Virus record (IMG/VR): IMGVR_UViG_3300017708_002303
Location: 1 to 27,146 of that record
Length of the DNA: 27,146 nucleotides
Strand: one strand, 5' to 3'
Source: a virus
Shown here: piece by piece, positions 19,301-25,118 of the stretch
How positions within the stretch are numbered: position 1 is the stretch's first letter
Layout: each line of letters starts with the position of its first letter
Translations under genes and position numbers: made by a program
The notes under the pieces: model-generated
Seen by the model: only the letters and a program-made list of their open reading frames with translations
What the model was told of the DNA's origin: nothing
The model's database searches: none

Positions 19301-22300
19301 GCCATACCCATTACCTTCATTTGTCAGGTCAATGGAATCAATAGATCCTCTAAATGCTGGTTGAATTTGACACTGAAAACTCTGACCAGAACGACTGTCT
19401 ATACCAGTAACACCATCAATAGTAACTATGATGGGTTTATAGTTGAAAGTTCCCTCACCAATACTCTCAATATCAACAACAATGTCTCTACTGAAGAAAT
19501 ATTTCAAATTGGTATTACCAACACCGACCTCACTTAGTGAGAACGTATCATTATCAATCTTTCTTACATAATAATCCTTTGATTCTACAATACCAGATAT
19601 TGAACTTGATCCAGCAGTATATCTAATAATTTCTCCGGTTTTGTACCCATGATTTTTGATATCAAAACTATTTGAAGCAGTCGAAATACCAGATGATACA
19701 ATCTTTCTTTTCTTATTCTTATAACCAGAACCGGGACTAGTAACAACAATACTACTTACAACATTTTTTTTCTCAACAGTCTTAATACTCTGAATACCAA
19801 GTCCATAATTAACAAGATCTACAGTATTGATACCAACTTGAGAATCAGTCGTATTGTTATGAAGTGTTATGGTTAAATTATCAACAACATTTACAAAATA
19901 GGAAGAATTTGTAGATAGGCCACTGACACCTTTCATTCCCCTTGAGTTATAAATTATTTCCTCATCTTGTCTAAATTTGTGGAATGTGCTGAATCCAATT
20001 TCATCAGTTGTAAGATTGATATTTCCGTTAACTTCTGTATTAATATTAACTTCATAAACATCTTCAATGAGGTTTGCTACAGCTTGAGCGTCTTTGTCAG
20101 GATTACCACCACTGATACTAACTATTGGTGTGGTCTTAAAATCAAAACCACCATCAATGATGTCAATTCTTTCAAGATTACCTTCAACTGCGACTGTTCC
20201 AGTTGCACCAGTACCTACCAAATCACTAATGACAAACTCTGGAGGATTAATTACATCATATCCGAAACCACCACCTGTTACCGTTAATCCTTTTATTGGT
20301 CCATAGAAAACTGAATCATCTGATTTGTAGTTGAGAATTTCAACACCATTGATGAACATCCCATTGTAACCAGGTGCAGTTATGAAGTTTCCAGCTCCTT
20401 CATCAACTGTTTTTGTAAACTCTCTGAAAATACCTTGTGGTTCAAGAGGTTTCTGATAGAAATTATAATAAGTGAATTTATTATCAACTACTGTTCCAGA
20501 AAAAGTTACATATTTGTCCTGAAATAAATTAGCTCTACTTCTTGATAATTTTATTGAAGTATCATTGTATTTTCTTACATAGTAAACAGCCTCATCCAAA
20601 CCTTCAAATTTACTTATCGTAGTGTAGCTTGAAGAATCAAACTCATTAGTTGTATCAGTTGTAATTCTTCCTGCGGAATAAAAGATAGCATCACCAGTAT
20701 AGAAACCGTGATTGGTTCCAAAATCAATAATATCTGTACCAGCAGATGAAGCCGAACCAGAGAATTCTAATGTTTTATTATATGGGTCAAGTGGTGTGTT
20801 TTCATAAACTGGGATTGAATTCGATGCGACAATAATTTCTCCATCAAAGTTGGAATATGTGTCTTGTACATTCGCAATATACTTTTCAAGAAAATTATAA
20901 TTTGGAGATGATGTTTTAATAATTTGATTTTCAAACTTCCAGGTATTATCAACTTTTATTTTAATAGAAGCCTTGATAACGAAACTTTTTTCAGAAGTAA
21001 CTCTTGTAATTACACCATTGACAGTATTGTCAAAATTATCAGATAATACAATTCTGTATCCAGGACTCATATGATGATTATCATATGTGTTAATAGAGTA
21101 CTTATTCTCAAGAACATCAGTTATTTCAACAGATAAAATATTGTAATAAGATTTTGTATTGTTTATCCATTCTGATGAATTGATAGATTTATCTTCAATT
21201 CCCATAGATTGAATATTAATAATATCGTTCTTTTCGTAATTATAATTGTTTGATTCTACCTTCAACTCTTTCAAAGTTGAGGTAATCTTCACTCTTATTT
21301 CTTCACTAGTATTGATACCGACATATGCATAGGCATAGTCGTCTAATCTTATATCGGTCTTTTCAACTAATGTATTTGGAACAGGATCAACATTTAAAAA
21401 TTGATTTAAATTCTTTCCACCATAGTTAATTTCTATTTCATTACCATCAATATCAATGATTTCAAGTTTTCCAGTTTTGGGAAAACTCAGTGTTGAATCG
21501 ACATCAATGATTGTTGAACCAGATGCAACCTGTGTTAAAATCTTTGTTTTGGGATTTGATTCAAACTTTCCATATATTGAACCATTAGTATTAATATCTC
21601 TATCATACCCGAAATCAATACTAAGTTGATAATACTCCCCATTACCATAATCAACTTGAGCAGCACGAGTTATCGTTCCACGGGAACCAGTTGAATCTTG
21701 AAAAAGTGTAAGACTTTGAAGATCTAGTGGATCACCGACTTTTTTCTCTACTACAATATCTTGAGTTACACTGTATGATGCATCAGATGGTCTGAAAAGG
21801 AATTGACTCGGACGAATAATGTCAACACTCTTACCAAAAAGAGCTTTAAAAAGTATCTTATATGATAAGTCTGTTCCTTTCGTCTTATAAAAACTATCAC
21901 TATTGATGATGAAGTTCTTTTGATTTGTCTTTAAATTTCTATTACCAAATCCTGGACTAATTTGAGACTTTAATTTTCTAAAGAACTCTTGTAAAAATAA
22001 AACATTTAAATTTTGAATTACATCACCCGATGAATGATCATCTGGTATGGTAGAACTTTCAAATGTTAATCTATCTGTAACATTGGATGTATATGAACTG
22101 ATTCCACTAAATCCCCTATGGCAATTTTGGAATGTAGTATTATTCTTTGTTTCATATAATATAATCTCATCACCAATTTTGATGAGACCATTTCTATCTA
22201 AAAATCCCTCAGTATTACCTTCTACAACAATATCTTTAGCTACAGAATCAATATCATTTCTCAGTTCAGCATTAGAAACTAAATTGGTAAGGTTGTCTAT

Positions 22301-22468
22301 ATTTACATACTTGTCAATGTTTTGCAACAGATCAAGTGTGGCACCTTGAGTTTCCTGAGAAACATAATACTGTTCCAAAAATTCTGAAAGAAGAGGAAAG
22401 TCTTCTCTTATAAAAGATGGAAGTTGACTTGCAACTGTATCTTGAAATTTGACTCTATCTATTGACAT
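10370..22468 (-). CDS. 7: Giant gp7-type baseplate wedge protein (4032 aa)
   Basis: This uninterrupted 4032-aa frame sits directly after gp6, the gp7 position in T4. Residues 12-55 (QLPSFIREDFPLLSEFLEQYY) and 150-300, including SFYKTKGTDLSYKILFKALF (192-211), match by memory the C-terminal part of T4 gp7 (DSNFEAFCEAYIQYLSDGYG; DFYSTKGIEASYKFLFKVLY). T4 gp7 is about 1030 residues, so the conserved core is here at the N-terminus and some 3700 residues of other sequence follow. Those include NHG/YYV repeats (near 587, 831, 940, 1836 and 2976), G-x-GY beta repeats (730-795, 1040-1160, 3326-3410, 3740-3813), IGDE modules (98-135, 1553-1598, 3109-3155), two 'IxxxxQxPG' modules (3233-3293, 3511-3590) and a YHYH-like domain (1190-1355). 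It probably joins wedge and fibres. ATG 22468 follows the gp6 stop by 12 bases; the ribosome site is weak. Confidence 0.88.
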   Translation of the reverse strand: MSIDRVKFQDTVASQLPSFIREDFPLLSEFLEQYYVSQETQGATLDLLQNIDKYVNIDNLTNLVSNAELRNDIDSVAKDIVVEGNTEGFLDRNGLIKIGDEIILYETKNNTTFQNCHRGFSGISSYTSNVTDRLTFESSTIPDDHSSGDVIQNLNVLFLQEFFRKLKSQISPGFGNRNLKTNQKNFIINSDSFYKTKGTDLSYKILFKALFGKSVDIIRPSQFLFRPSDASYSVTQDIVVEKKVGDPLDLQSLTLFQDSTGSRGTITRAAQVDYGNGEYYQLSIDFGYDRDINTNGSIYGKFESNPKTKILTQVASGSTIIDVDSTLSFPKTGKLEIIDIDGNEIEINYGGKNLNQFLNVDPVPNTLVEKTDIRLDDYAYAYVGINTSEEIRVKITSTLKELKVESNNYNYEKNDIINIQSMGIEDKSINSSEWINNTKSYYNILSVEITDVLENKYSINTYDNHHMSPGYRIVLSDNFDNTVNGVITRVTSEKSFVIKASIKIKVDNTWKFENQIIKTSSPNYNFLEKYIANVQDTYSNFDGEIIVASNSIPVYENTPLDPYNKTLEFSGSASSAGTDIIDFGTNHGFYTGDAIFYSAGRITTDTTNEFDSSSYTTISKFEGLDEAVYYVRKYNDTSIKLSRSRANLFQDKYVTFSGTVVDNKFTYYNFYQKPLEPQGIFREFTKTVDEGAGNFITAPGYNGMFINGVEILNYKSDDSVFYGPIKGLTVTGGGFGYDVINPPEFVISDLVGTGATGTVAVEGNLERIDIIDGGFDFKTTPIVSISGGNPDKDAQAVANLIEDVYEVNINTEVNGNINLTTDEIGFSTFHKFRQDEEIIYNSRGMKGVSGLSTNSSYFVNVVDNLTITLHNNTTDSQVGINTVDLVNYGLGIQSIKTVEKKNVVSSIVVTSPGSGYKNKKRKIVSSGISTASNSFDIKNHGYKTGEIIRYTAGSSSISGIVESKDYYVRKIDNDTFSLSEVGVGNTNLKYFFSRDIVVDIESIGEGTFNYKPIIVTIDGVTGIDSRSGQSFQCQIQPAFRGSIDSIDLTNEGNGYGTSDILNFNRQPDFSFEGGNLAQVQPVINNGRLVDVVITNTGGGYISPPNLIINGPGKFTKLTPIINDGKLTEVKIINSGLNHIDSQTTITVQNPGTNAVVEFDVNEWNINLFSRNFEKITNDDGIVEENISGDSTQYCHIYAPRSLRENTYVLLNSGEKFYGIQDLERINGLEVSNTSHSPILGWAYDGSPIYGPYGYTDPDGGIIKQIKSGYELSVDTTNRPSLSIFPEGFFIEDYKFTNVGDLDVHNGRFCVTPDYPEGIYAYFSTFNTIVDGSGPFKNYKRPSFPYIIGNSFYAKRNEFNYKSTSNQVDYDIQSDKWFRNTSTYNTNNTFSGYDYIFDSNKIKKQTINITGSSLGSLNEIGIFTGGRNYQVNDRLVFESEQDGIETSAQAKVSHVEGKEIDTITVDSTDITNIEFTKISNQNKFIGFSTQPHNLKNRDRVNVNNLSSYYKNFDSNYQIGVRTETFVVTLGIGSTSVTGFTTYFYASGLLGYPFIRPNDILGIGTEKVKVLNIDSEAERIRVLRAVEGTVGIAHTNRSILFENPRKFTINVGSITTEKYFRVNDEFYFDPSESVGVGTTSGNGVGTVVTFRNPGVGASSIFIPTQAIYYKNHGLKFNERVDYSTNSGSSLQVWNGFTSNGYVNLTEYDTLYATPIDKNLIGISSHKVGLSTLTGEYVGVGTTSGLFYFNSVGTGDYHSLKTSRIDVLRGSVNTNVVTVSTASTHGLLVDDDVKITVKPNTEQVIDVRYNDYNRRIVFNPIGFTSENVNIQSNLITIANHNFVVGDKVIHTSDDSTGGLVDNKMYYVVPFDKNKIKLVSEKFEINKEEPSFIDLTSGGDGGTISKINPLVVSRKNNNLKFDLSDSSLSFLSNGVSYPAFKMSVYLDEKFNKEFSTTGKKEDKSFEVTSSGSVGITSTANLTIEVTNDVPDRLYYKFIPVNKDFNFESKTGIVIDEGSFSPSNQINIELSKLDGEYRVTGTSSTTFSYQLLKEPEATTYTKSNSVSSYITNSNVAYGGIAKVDLTYPGVNYSRIPKISNVISGIGTDSILEPKSNKIGKILRSRFDSYNIGFDYPTDETLRPVANLPEVLEMKSLNSFESIGISSFGRNYLIPAKLVVIDGYTNKILPEVDLRYKLGDTKVTILNNTTGMYDIKPKIIPTRNTNGVGISTMSYDNSTKTVRLYLDQTFSTSREFPFVVGEKILVENVNIGTGSNGVGYNSVDHDYTLFLVTAILPQIGGSGAYIEYSLSSVLEVGETPGTVQIGNAGRAIPETHFPIFDVSMKTNDFLIGETVTSGLFDELTGVVEYWRGDFEQIKVKTPKEFPVGSVIKGGSSKTQAVVVNKLDFNAEITTGVGATVIRGWQDNVGFLNDNLQVIPNNEYYQKFSYSLSSGVPYQEWEGPVSDLNHTSGFAKFADYQLVSEETDEGDAIVRPSDSNIEIIVDIIGEGDLNCVYDFDFVSEGTQFVNGKMVSNEIFFENKILTDYFQSIGNRVLSIDDISVYFNSNERAEPFEDVSSYDLNFVFNKVFTFAKDDVYTDERQFSIVNILQDSITGYVNEYATVETYPRLGFYDYLISGDKWDLTFNPVKFEFNSYDVSSVSISLLDSITGIGSTQIGDIVDFTSSQVTIPGSETTIASFPTTNRAAKVLTMVEAQAGINSGEYHAVEMNVIHDGTNVYNVEYGDVHTSPLTNSSGSLGTYRSFIDSGLVKINFIPDNAATHEAQTSLTVFSGIGTTAGNFEMNVSTLKSTFTSIGSSGSPSAVAISTYIDPFSASYNVVVVTDTTNNDYEMFECVICNSSTNQNITDYANVITGSSTLGSVGVTSVGSNINLTYTPIASANVEVRTFGIDFKTFDGNSNTNQINHSNVFVSSNKGTYRGTKLDLLTKFGLKHDGLDMFERDFDGSDSDIVNVTDGTISIPNHFFVTGEKILYTHAGTGTTMTVGIASTTVSGIGLTDKLPNELYVVKIDDARLKFTDTSEKANRLVPETFSINSLGIGNSHVFTAINQNAKALVAVDNRIQAPVTGTAVTTNLDQNIVFDTVFDVTGITSFASQDIIRIGDEYIILTDVGIAGSTRFGCRRAQLGSTLEEHSNGSLITKISGNYNIVGNTINFASAPHGNRPLSTTSAADPDSRDWTGITTSSSFQGRTFMRRSAINSPNETYLNNIVFDDVSHDFNGINTSFTLKYDDNNTVGYSTDNGIILINNIFQVPKGAVVGDGIYDIEESAGVSTVRFSGIGISNGHDPNDSNIPIGGLIVSAGTVSGFGYQPLVAAGGTVSVSAAGTITAVSIANSGSGYRSGIQTVVNVGVQTDGEPSLHFIGTASISGGNIVSVAITNPGTGYTGTNLPEVLFDDPLPYFNIPVQYSSSSVTGVGKSATVNIVVGQGSSVIDFEFRYGGYAYGEGEILTVPIGGTTGIPTDTSVSFEEFQISVDRVFTDNFSGWSVGQLQVLDKFDDLFDGSTRDFRLNLNSEAISIQAGPGSKVEVDQTLIIIINDILQEPGKGYVFTGGSTVEFSEPPKIGDTSKVLFYKGNGDVDVVFTNVIETIKVGDNLNIDNLPPTQGTIFDEDIRTVTGINTLDSVETNVYQGPGITSDRSVLRPVTWCKQTVDKFINGKVVGKNRISYEPQIYPTSYLIQPVGLGSTEVYVDSLRPLFDSNNESQVRDFQDSITITSQNNIVGASGTAIVSIAGTISSISITNDGLGYTVAPTVTIGSTLGVSTIATATASISSGKVTSVTITNGGVGYTGSQVPMVLFGPPTIKKEEIDVLSYEGDFGTIVGFGTTTIGSSDNRVIFDLFIDQGSFLRDSGYVGTAITVSGISTGDFFTTFNTGIGSGTIESVTNDRSKTIGITTTFADNVWMVRDHQTITTQVVGIGTTVVKRVFCNVSGLSTVTFSGTDISFDSTLFTYDSQLIEVFTGGISSSFNFGKFSWGRIGLNARSIPKEFDSYNFDGYVGISTAGIVQRTNPLKFVNYIEI
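11030..11265 (-). repeat. G-x-GY beta-repeat pair in the gp7-type protein, near C-terminus
   Basis: The encoded residues (about 3735-3813) hold two tandem units, ISSISITNDGLGYTVAPTV and VTSVTITNGGVGYTGSQVP, each a short strand then N-x-G-x-GYT and a proline turn. The pair closely parallels that at 12235-12535, ending in VLFGPP here and VLFDDP there, so one tandem pair has probably been duplicated within the gene. Confidence 0.75.
12235..12535 (-). repeat. G-x-GY beta-repeat cluster in the gp7-type protein, partner copy
   Basis: The encoded residues (about 3312-3412) include ITAVSIANSGSGYRSG and IVSVAITNPGTGYTGTNLPE, preceded by a shorter GTVSGFGYQP unit. Order, spacing and C-terminal ending match the pair at 11030-11265. 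I read this as an internal duplication of a beta-rich surface module. Confidence 0.75.
18420..18890 (-). other. YHYH-like domain embedded in the gp7-type protein
   Basis: Residues about 1190-1355 contain GWAYDGSPIYGPYGYTDPDG, then NGRFCVTPDYPEGIYAYF, then FPYIIGNSFYAK. From memory these are the core signatures of the YHYH family, small secreted or surface proteins of unknown function, mostly bacterial. The name-giving Tyr-His-Tyr-His is not intact: the equivalent region reads YCHIYAP. Its role on a phage baseplate is unknown. Confidence 0.7.
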
Positions 22469-22480
22469 TATTTTACAATC

Positions 22481-24505
22481 TTAGTAGGATGAACCGGATG
22501 AACCAGAACTTGCGGTCGTAGACACACTGGTTGTATTCAATCTAGAAACATTTTGATTATTTACAGATGTTCCTGTTGATGAGACGATAGAGTGCCCTCC
22601 ATCACCACGAACCAAGCTTCCACTTGAATAACTTGAAGATACGGTGTAGGTGCCACCTGATACATCACTTCCTGAAGAGATTGAATCAGAAATTGGAGTT
22701 ACATTTAACCTGGAAGGATCCATTTGTAAATAGAGGTCTTGAAGACCAATTATATCGTTTGAATAAGGACAAGCTGAAACTTCAATGAGAGGAGCACCAC
22801 GAACGACTTCTGTTGATAACACATTTAACGGATTCAAACTAATGAGTCCTTTGACATAATCAATAGTTCCGATGTTCCTCTTAACAATAACTGGCTCAGT
22901 CGGTGAGTTTAATCTAAACAAGAAAATTGTTCCTGTTCTCAAATCCGCATTTGGTGAATCACTCATGTAAACAGTTCCACTAATTCCACTTACGGTAAAA
23001 CCAGAAGTCTTAATATTGAAACCAATTTGACTCTTGATGTGAATTTGATTTCCAAATCCAATACTATACTCTACGAACTGATTTTGAGAAGGTGATAAAT
23101 CTCTTCTCATATGAATTATAGTAATGTTCGACGTAATGAATTCATTACTATCGTCAACCACTTTAATGAATTTACTATATTTAAATCTAGCCCCAAACTT
23201 ATTTAACTGAGTAGAATTAGCGTAGTTTGTGATATTATTAGTCACCGAGGTTACTACTTGTGATGACCCTGATGTTAGGTTGGAATTATAATAGACATTA
23301 GTATCAACTTCAATAAACAAATACTTCAAATCAATGATTTCTGATACAATACCAGCTACAGAGTATTTTCTAAGTTCGAGTTGAATATTTCTCTTTACCT
23401 CGTCAGATATGAAGACACCATTATATGGTTTGATACTGATAAAGACTTTTCCATATTGTGGTGGATCAGTTTCTTCCCCACCATATGCTGATACTGATTC
23501 GGTTTCGGGATAGATTCTTGGGATGAGTGTTTCAAAATCAGTTGATGTTACAGCTCTGTTTTGGGATGAATAGATGTTAGGTGCTAACTTCTTAATTGAT
23601 TCGACACTTTCAATCTCCGCTCCACCACTTGAAACACTATTAACTGTTAAACCAGAAATTCCAGAAGTAACGGTAGCACCATTTTGATCGATAAGTGATC
23701 CAATATATGTAAAACTGGAAAGATTATTTGCTACTGATCCACTACAAGACAAATAAGTAACTTCAATTTGATTTGGTTCTTCTATAGATTTACCAAACAC
23801 ACCGTCACCAAATAATAATTCATATCTCTCTGCTTCAGTTTCTCTTAAAAAATAAAGAGGTGTATCCGTATCAACACCAATTAAATTGTCATATTGTGTA
23901 TATTTTCTTGTAACGGTAGATGTGGAGGAATCTCTCACAAGTACTCTAATATTATTAGTATCGATACCAGAATTTGGTAATACAAATCTTTGATTTGGTA
24001 GAGATGAATTTACAACAAATACTGAATTTAAATATGAACCTTCACACACATTGATATCATCAAATACAGCTGTACCAGTTGAGTCAACGGGGACAGTAAT
24101 GTCCTCCATAATACAAAAAGTAAATGATTGTTTATTGAAGTTTGAAGCACTCAATGCTAGAGGACCAGCTTTGAGTGTTAGAGTTGAAACATTAGAAGAT
24201 GATACATCAACTGAAAAACTAATATTAGTTTTACTTGATTTCCTTGATCTAGGAAGATATCCAATATTTCTTGCAATCGATACAACATTTTCTCTCAGTG
24301 TCGCACTATCAAGAAACACTTCATTCGACACCATATTGGCGTTGTATGAAGAGATATATGTGTTATACGCTAATGTGTCTATGATAGCCGATAGGTTTGA
24401 TCCCTCAAAGTCATAATCCGTAAAATTAGAATTAGCTCTAAGGTAATCTTTGATGGATTGTTTAATACCATCAAAATCGACATTACTGAAATTTACTAAA
24501 GGCAT
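22481..24505 (-). CDS. 6: Baseplate wedge subunit gp6
   Basis: This 674-aa protein is close in length to T4 gp6 (about 660), the dimeric wedge protein that forms the continuous inner ring of the baseplate with gp25, gp53 and gp7. The N-terminus (VNFSNVDFDGIKQSIKDYLR, then DYDFEGSNLSAIIDTLAYNT, then SNEVFLDSATLRENVVSIAR, about residues 4-80) is typical of gp6 and the wider phage baseplate J family. The frame starts at ATG 24505, one base after the gp25 stop codon, so translation is probably coupled; AGGT lies just upstream. The last 65-70 residues are a Ser/Thr/Gly-rich low-complexity tail (for example SVSTTASSGSSGSSY at the end) that I do not recall from T4 gp6. The gp7-type gene follows after 12 bases. 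Confidence 0.93.
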   Translation of the reverse strand: MPLVNFSNVDFDGIKQSIKDYLRANSNFTDYDFEGSNLSAIIDTLAYNTYISSYNANMVSNEVFLDSATLRENVVSIARNIGYLPRSRKSSKTNISFSVDVSSSNVSTLTLKAGPLALSASNFNKQSFTFCIMEDITVPVDSTGTAVFDDINVCEGSYLNSVFVVNSSLPNQRFVLPNSGIDTNNIRVLVRDSSTSTVTRKYTQYDNLIGVDTDTPLYFLRETEAERYELLFGDGVFGKSIEEPNQIEVTYLSCSGSVANNLSSFTYIGSLIDQNGATVTSGISGLTVNSVSSGGAEIESVESIKKLAPNIYSSQNRAVTSTDFETLIPRIYPETESVSAYGGEETDPPQYGKVFISIKPYNGVFISDEVKRNIQLELRKYSVAGIVSEIIDLKYLFIEVDTNVYYNSNLTSGSSQVVTSVTNNITNYANSTQLNKFGARFKYSKFIKVVDDSNEFITSNITIIHMRRDLSPSQNQFVEYSIGFGNQIHIKSQIGFNIKTSGFTVSGISGTVYMSDSPNADLRTGTIFLFRLNSPTEPVIVKRNIGTIDYVKGLISLNPLNVLSTEVVRGAPLIEVSACPYSNDIIGLQDLYLQMDPSRLNVTPISDSISSGSDVSGGTYTVSSSYSSGSLVRGDGGHSIVSSTGTSVNNQNVSRLNTTSVSTTASSGSSGSSY

Positions 24506-24506
24506 C

Positions 24507-24908
24507 TTACCTAGTGGGTTCTAATGCGAACTGGAGTTGTTGTGTTTCTGCTTCAATACCAACAATATTATATGTAATTGTCACGTTGAACTCATGAGCG
24601 TCAATGTCAGGTGTCACGGTAACAGAGTCAATACTGACCCTTGGTTCAAAGTTACTAATCGTGTTTTTTATTTGAGTTTGAATTGCAAAAGCAGTTTGTA
24701 AATCAAAATTCTCAAATAATAATCTGTAAACTTCAGAACCTAATGCTGGATTGAATGGTCTTTCACCAGGAACTGTTAACACAAGATTACGAATAGATCT
24801 TGCAATAGCATTCTCATTGCGAAGTGCTATTAGGTCATAGTTCAGAGGATTAATCTGAAATGAAGCACTTATATCTCTGAAAGCTTTGCTAATTCTTTCT
24901 GCTGGCAC
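24507..24908 (-). CDS. 25: Baseplate wedge subunit gp25 (lysozyme-like fold, TssE family)
   Basis: This 133-aa protein equals T4 gp25 in length (132 aa). It belongs to the GPW/gp25 family, shared with TssE of type VI secretion, and initiates sheath assembly from the wedge. The family EPR motif is present as NFEPRV (E88-P89-R90) before the final beta strands. The N-terminal segment with RSIRNLVLTVPGERPF and LGSEVYRLLFENFD is also characteristic. The start is GTG at 24908 with only an A-rich upstream stretch (AAAAAAG) rather than a clear Shine-Dalgarno, so initiation may be weak; no ATG lies suitably upstream. A CATAAATA late motif lies 26 bases upstream. The gene is followed almost without gap by gp6, its direct wedge partner. 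Confidence 0.93.
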   Translation of the reverse strand: MPAERISKAFRDISASFQINPLNYDLIALRNENAIARSIRNLVLTVPGERPFNPALGSEVYRLLFENFDLQTAFAIQTQIKNTISNFEPRVSIDSVTVTPDIDAHEFNVTITYNIVGIEAETQQLQFALEPTR

Positions 24909-24933
24909 CTTTTTTGATACTACAAATCTGCTT

Positions 24934-24941
24934 TATTTATG
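24934..24941 (-). promoter_or_regulatory. Candidate late promoter (CATAAATA) upstream of gp25
   Basis: The minus strand reads CATAAATA, one base from T4 TATAAATA and consistent with the NATAAATA late motif I recall for a cyanophage. It overlaps the TAA stop of the 52-aa gene and lies 26 bases upstream of the gp25 GTG start. It would drive the gp25-gp6-gp7 block as a late unit. Confidence 0.6.
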
Positions 24942-25095
24942 TGTGTTCTGATAGAGTTTCTTGCCCACACTTACACACATGATCTGGATCACTGCAATCC
25001 TCTTCAGATTCAAACAAACCATCCTCATTTACAATCCTTTTGTTCTTTGGTGTTTGTCTATCGTTATTAATTTCTCTTAACAGATTGTCTTCCAT
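24937..25095 (-). CDS. Small acidic Cys-containing hypothetical protein (52 aa)
   Basis: The frame runs from ATG 25095 to TAA 24937, filling the gap between the 225-aa gene and gp25. The product begins MEDNLLREINNDRQTPKNKR and ends in a Cys/acidic half containing EEDCSDPDHVCKCG (residues 31-44). C34, H39, C41 and C43 could bind a metal such as zinc, but the site is small and this is a guess. The only ribosome-site hint is AAG seven bases upstream. I do not recognise the family with certainty, although small genes at this position are usual in cyanomyoviruses. Support for it being real is the clean open frame, charged composition and tight packing (23 bases after the upstream gene's stop). Confidence 0.65.
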   Translation of the reverse strand: MEDNLLREINNDRQTPKNKRIVNEDGLFESEEDCSDPDHVCKCGQETLSEHT

Positions 25096-25118
25096 TTTAC
25101 TTAGAATATAATTACTAT

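Noticed and set aside
10370-22468. Possibility that the 12-kb frame is several genes fused by sequencing error
   Set aside because: The frame is continuous, internal modules repeat across its whole length, and no internal ATG with a convincing ribosome site or late promoter suggests separate genes.
25096-25118. Late promoter upstream of the 52-aa gene (TTCTAAGTA)
   Set aside because: It has CTAAGTA rather than CTAAATA and sits very close to the start codon, which is too weak to support.
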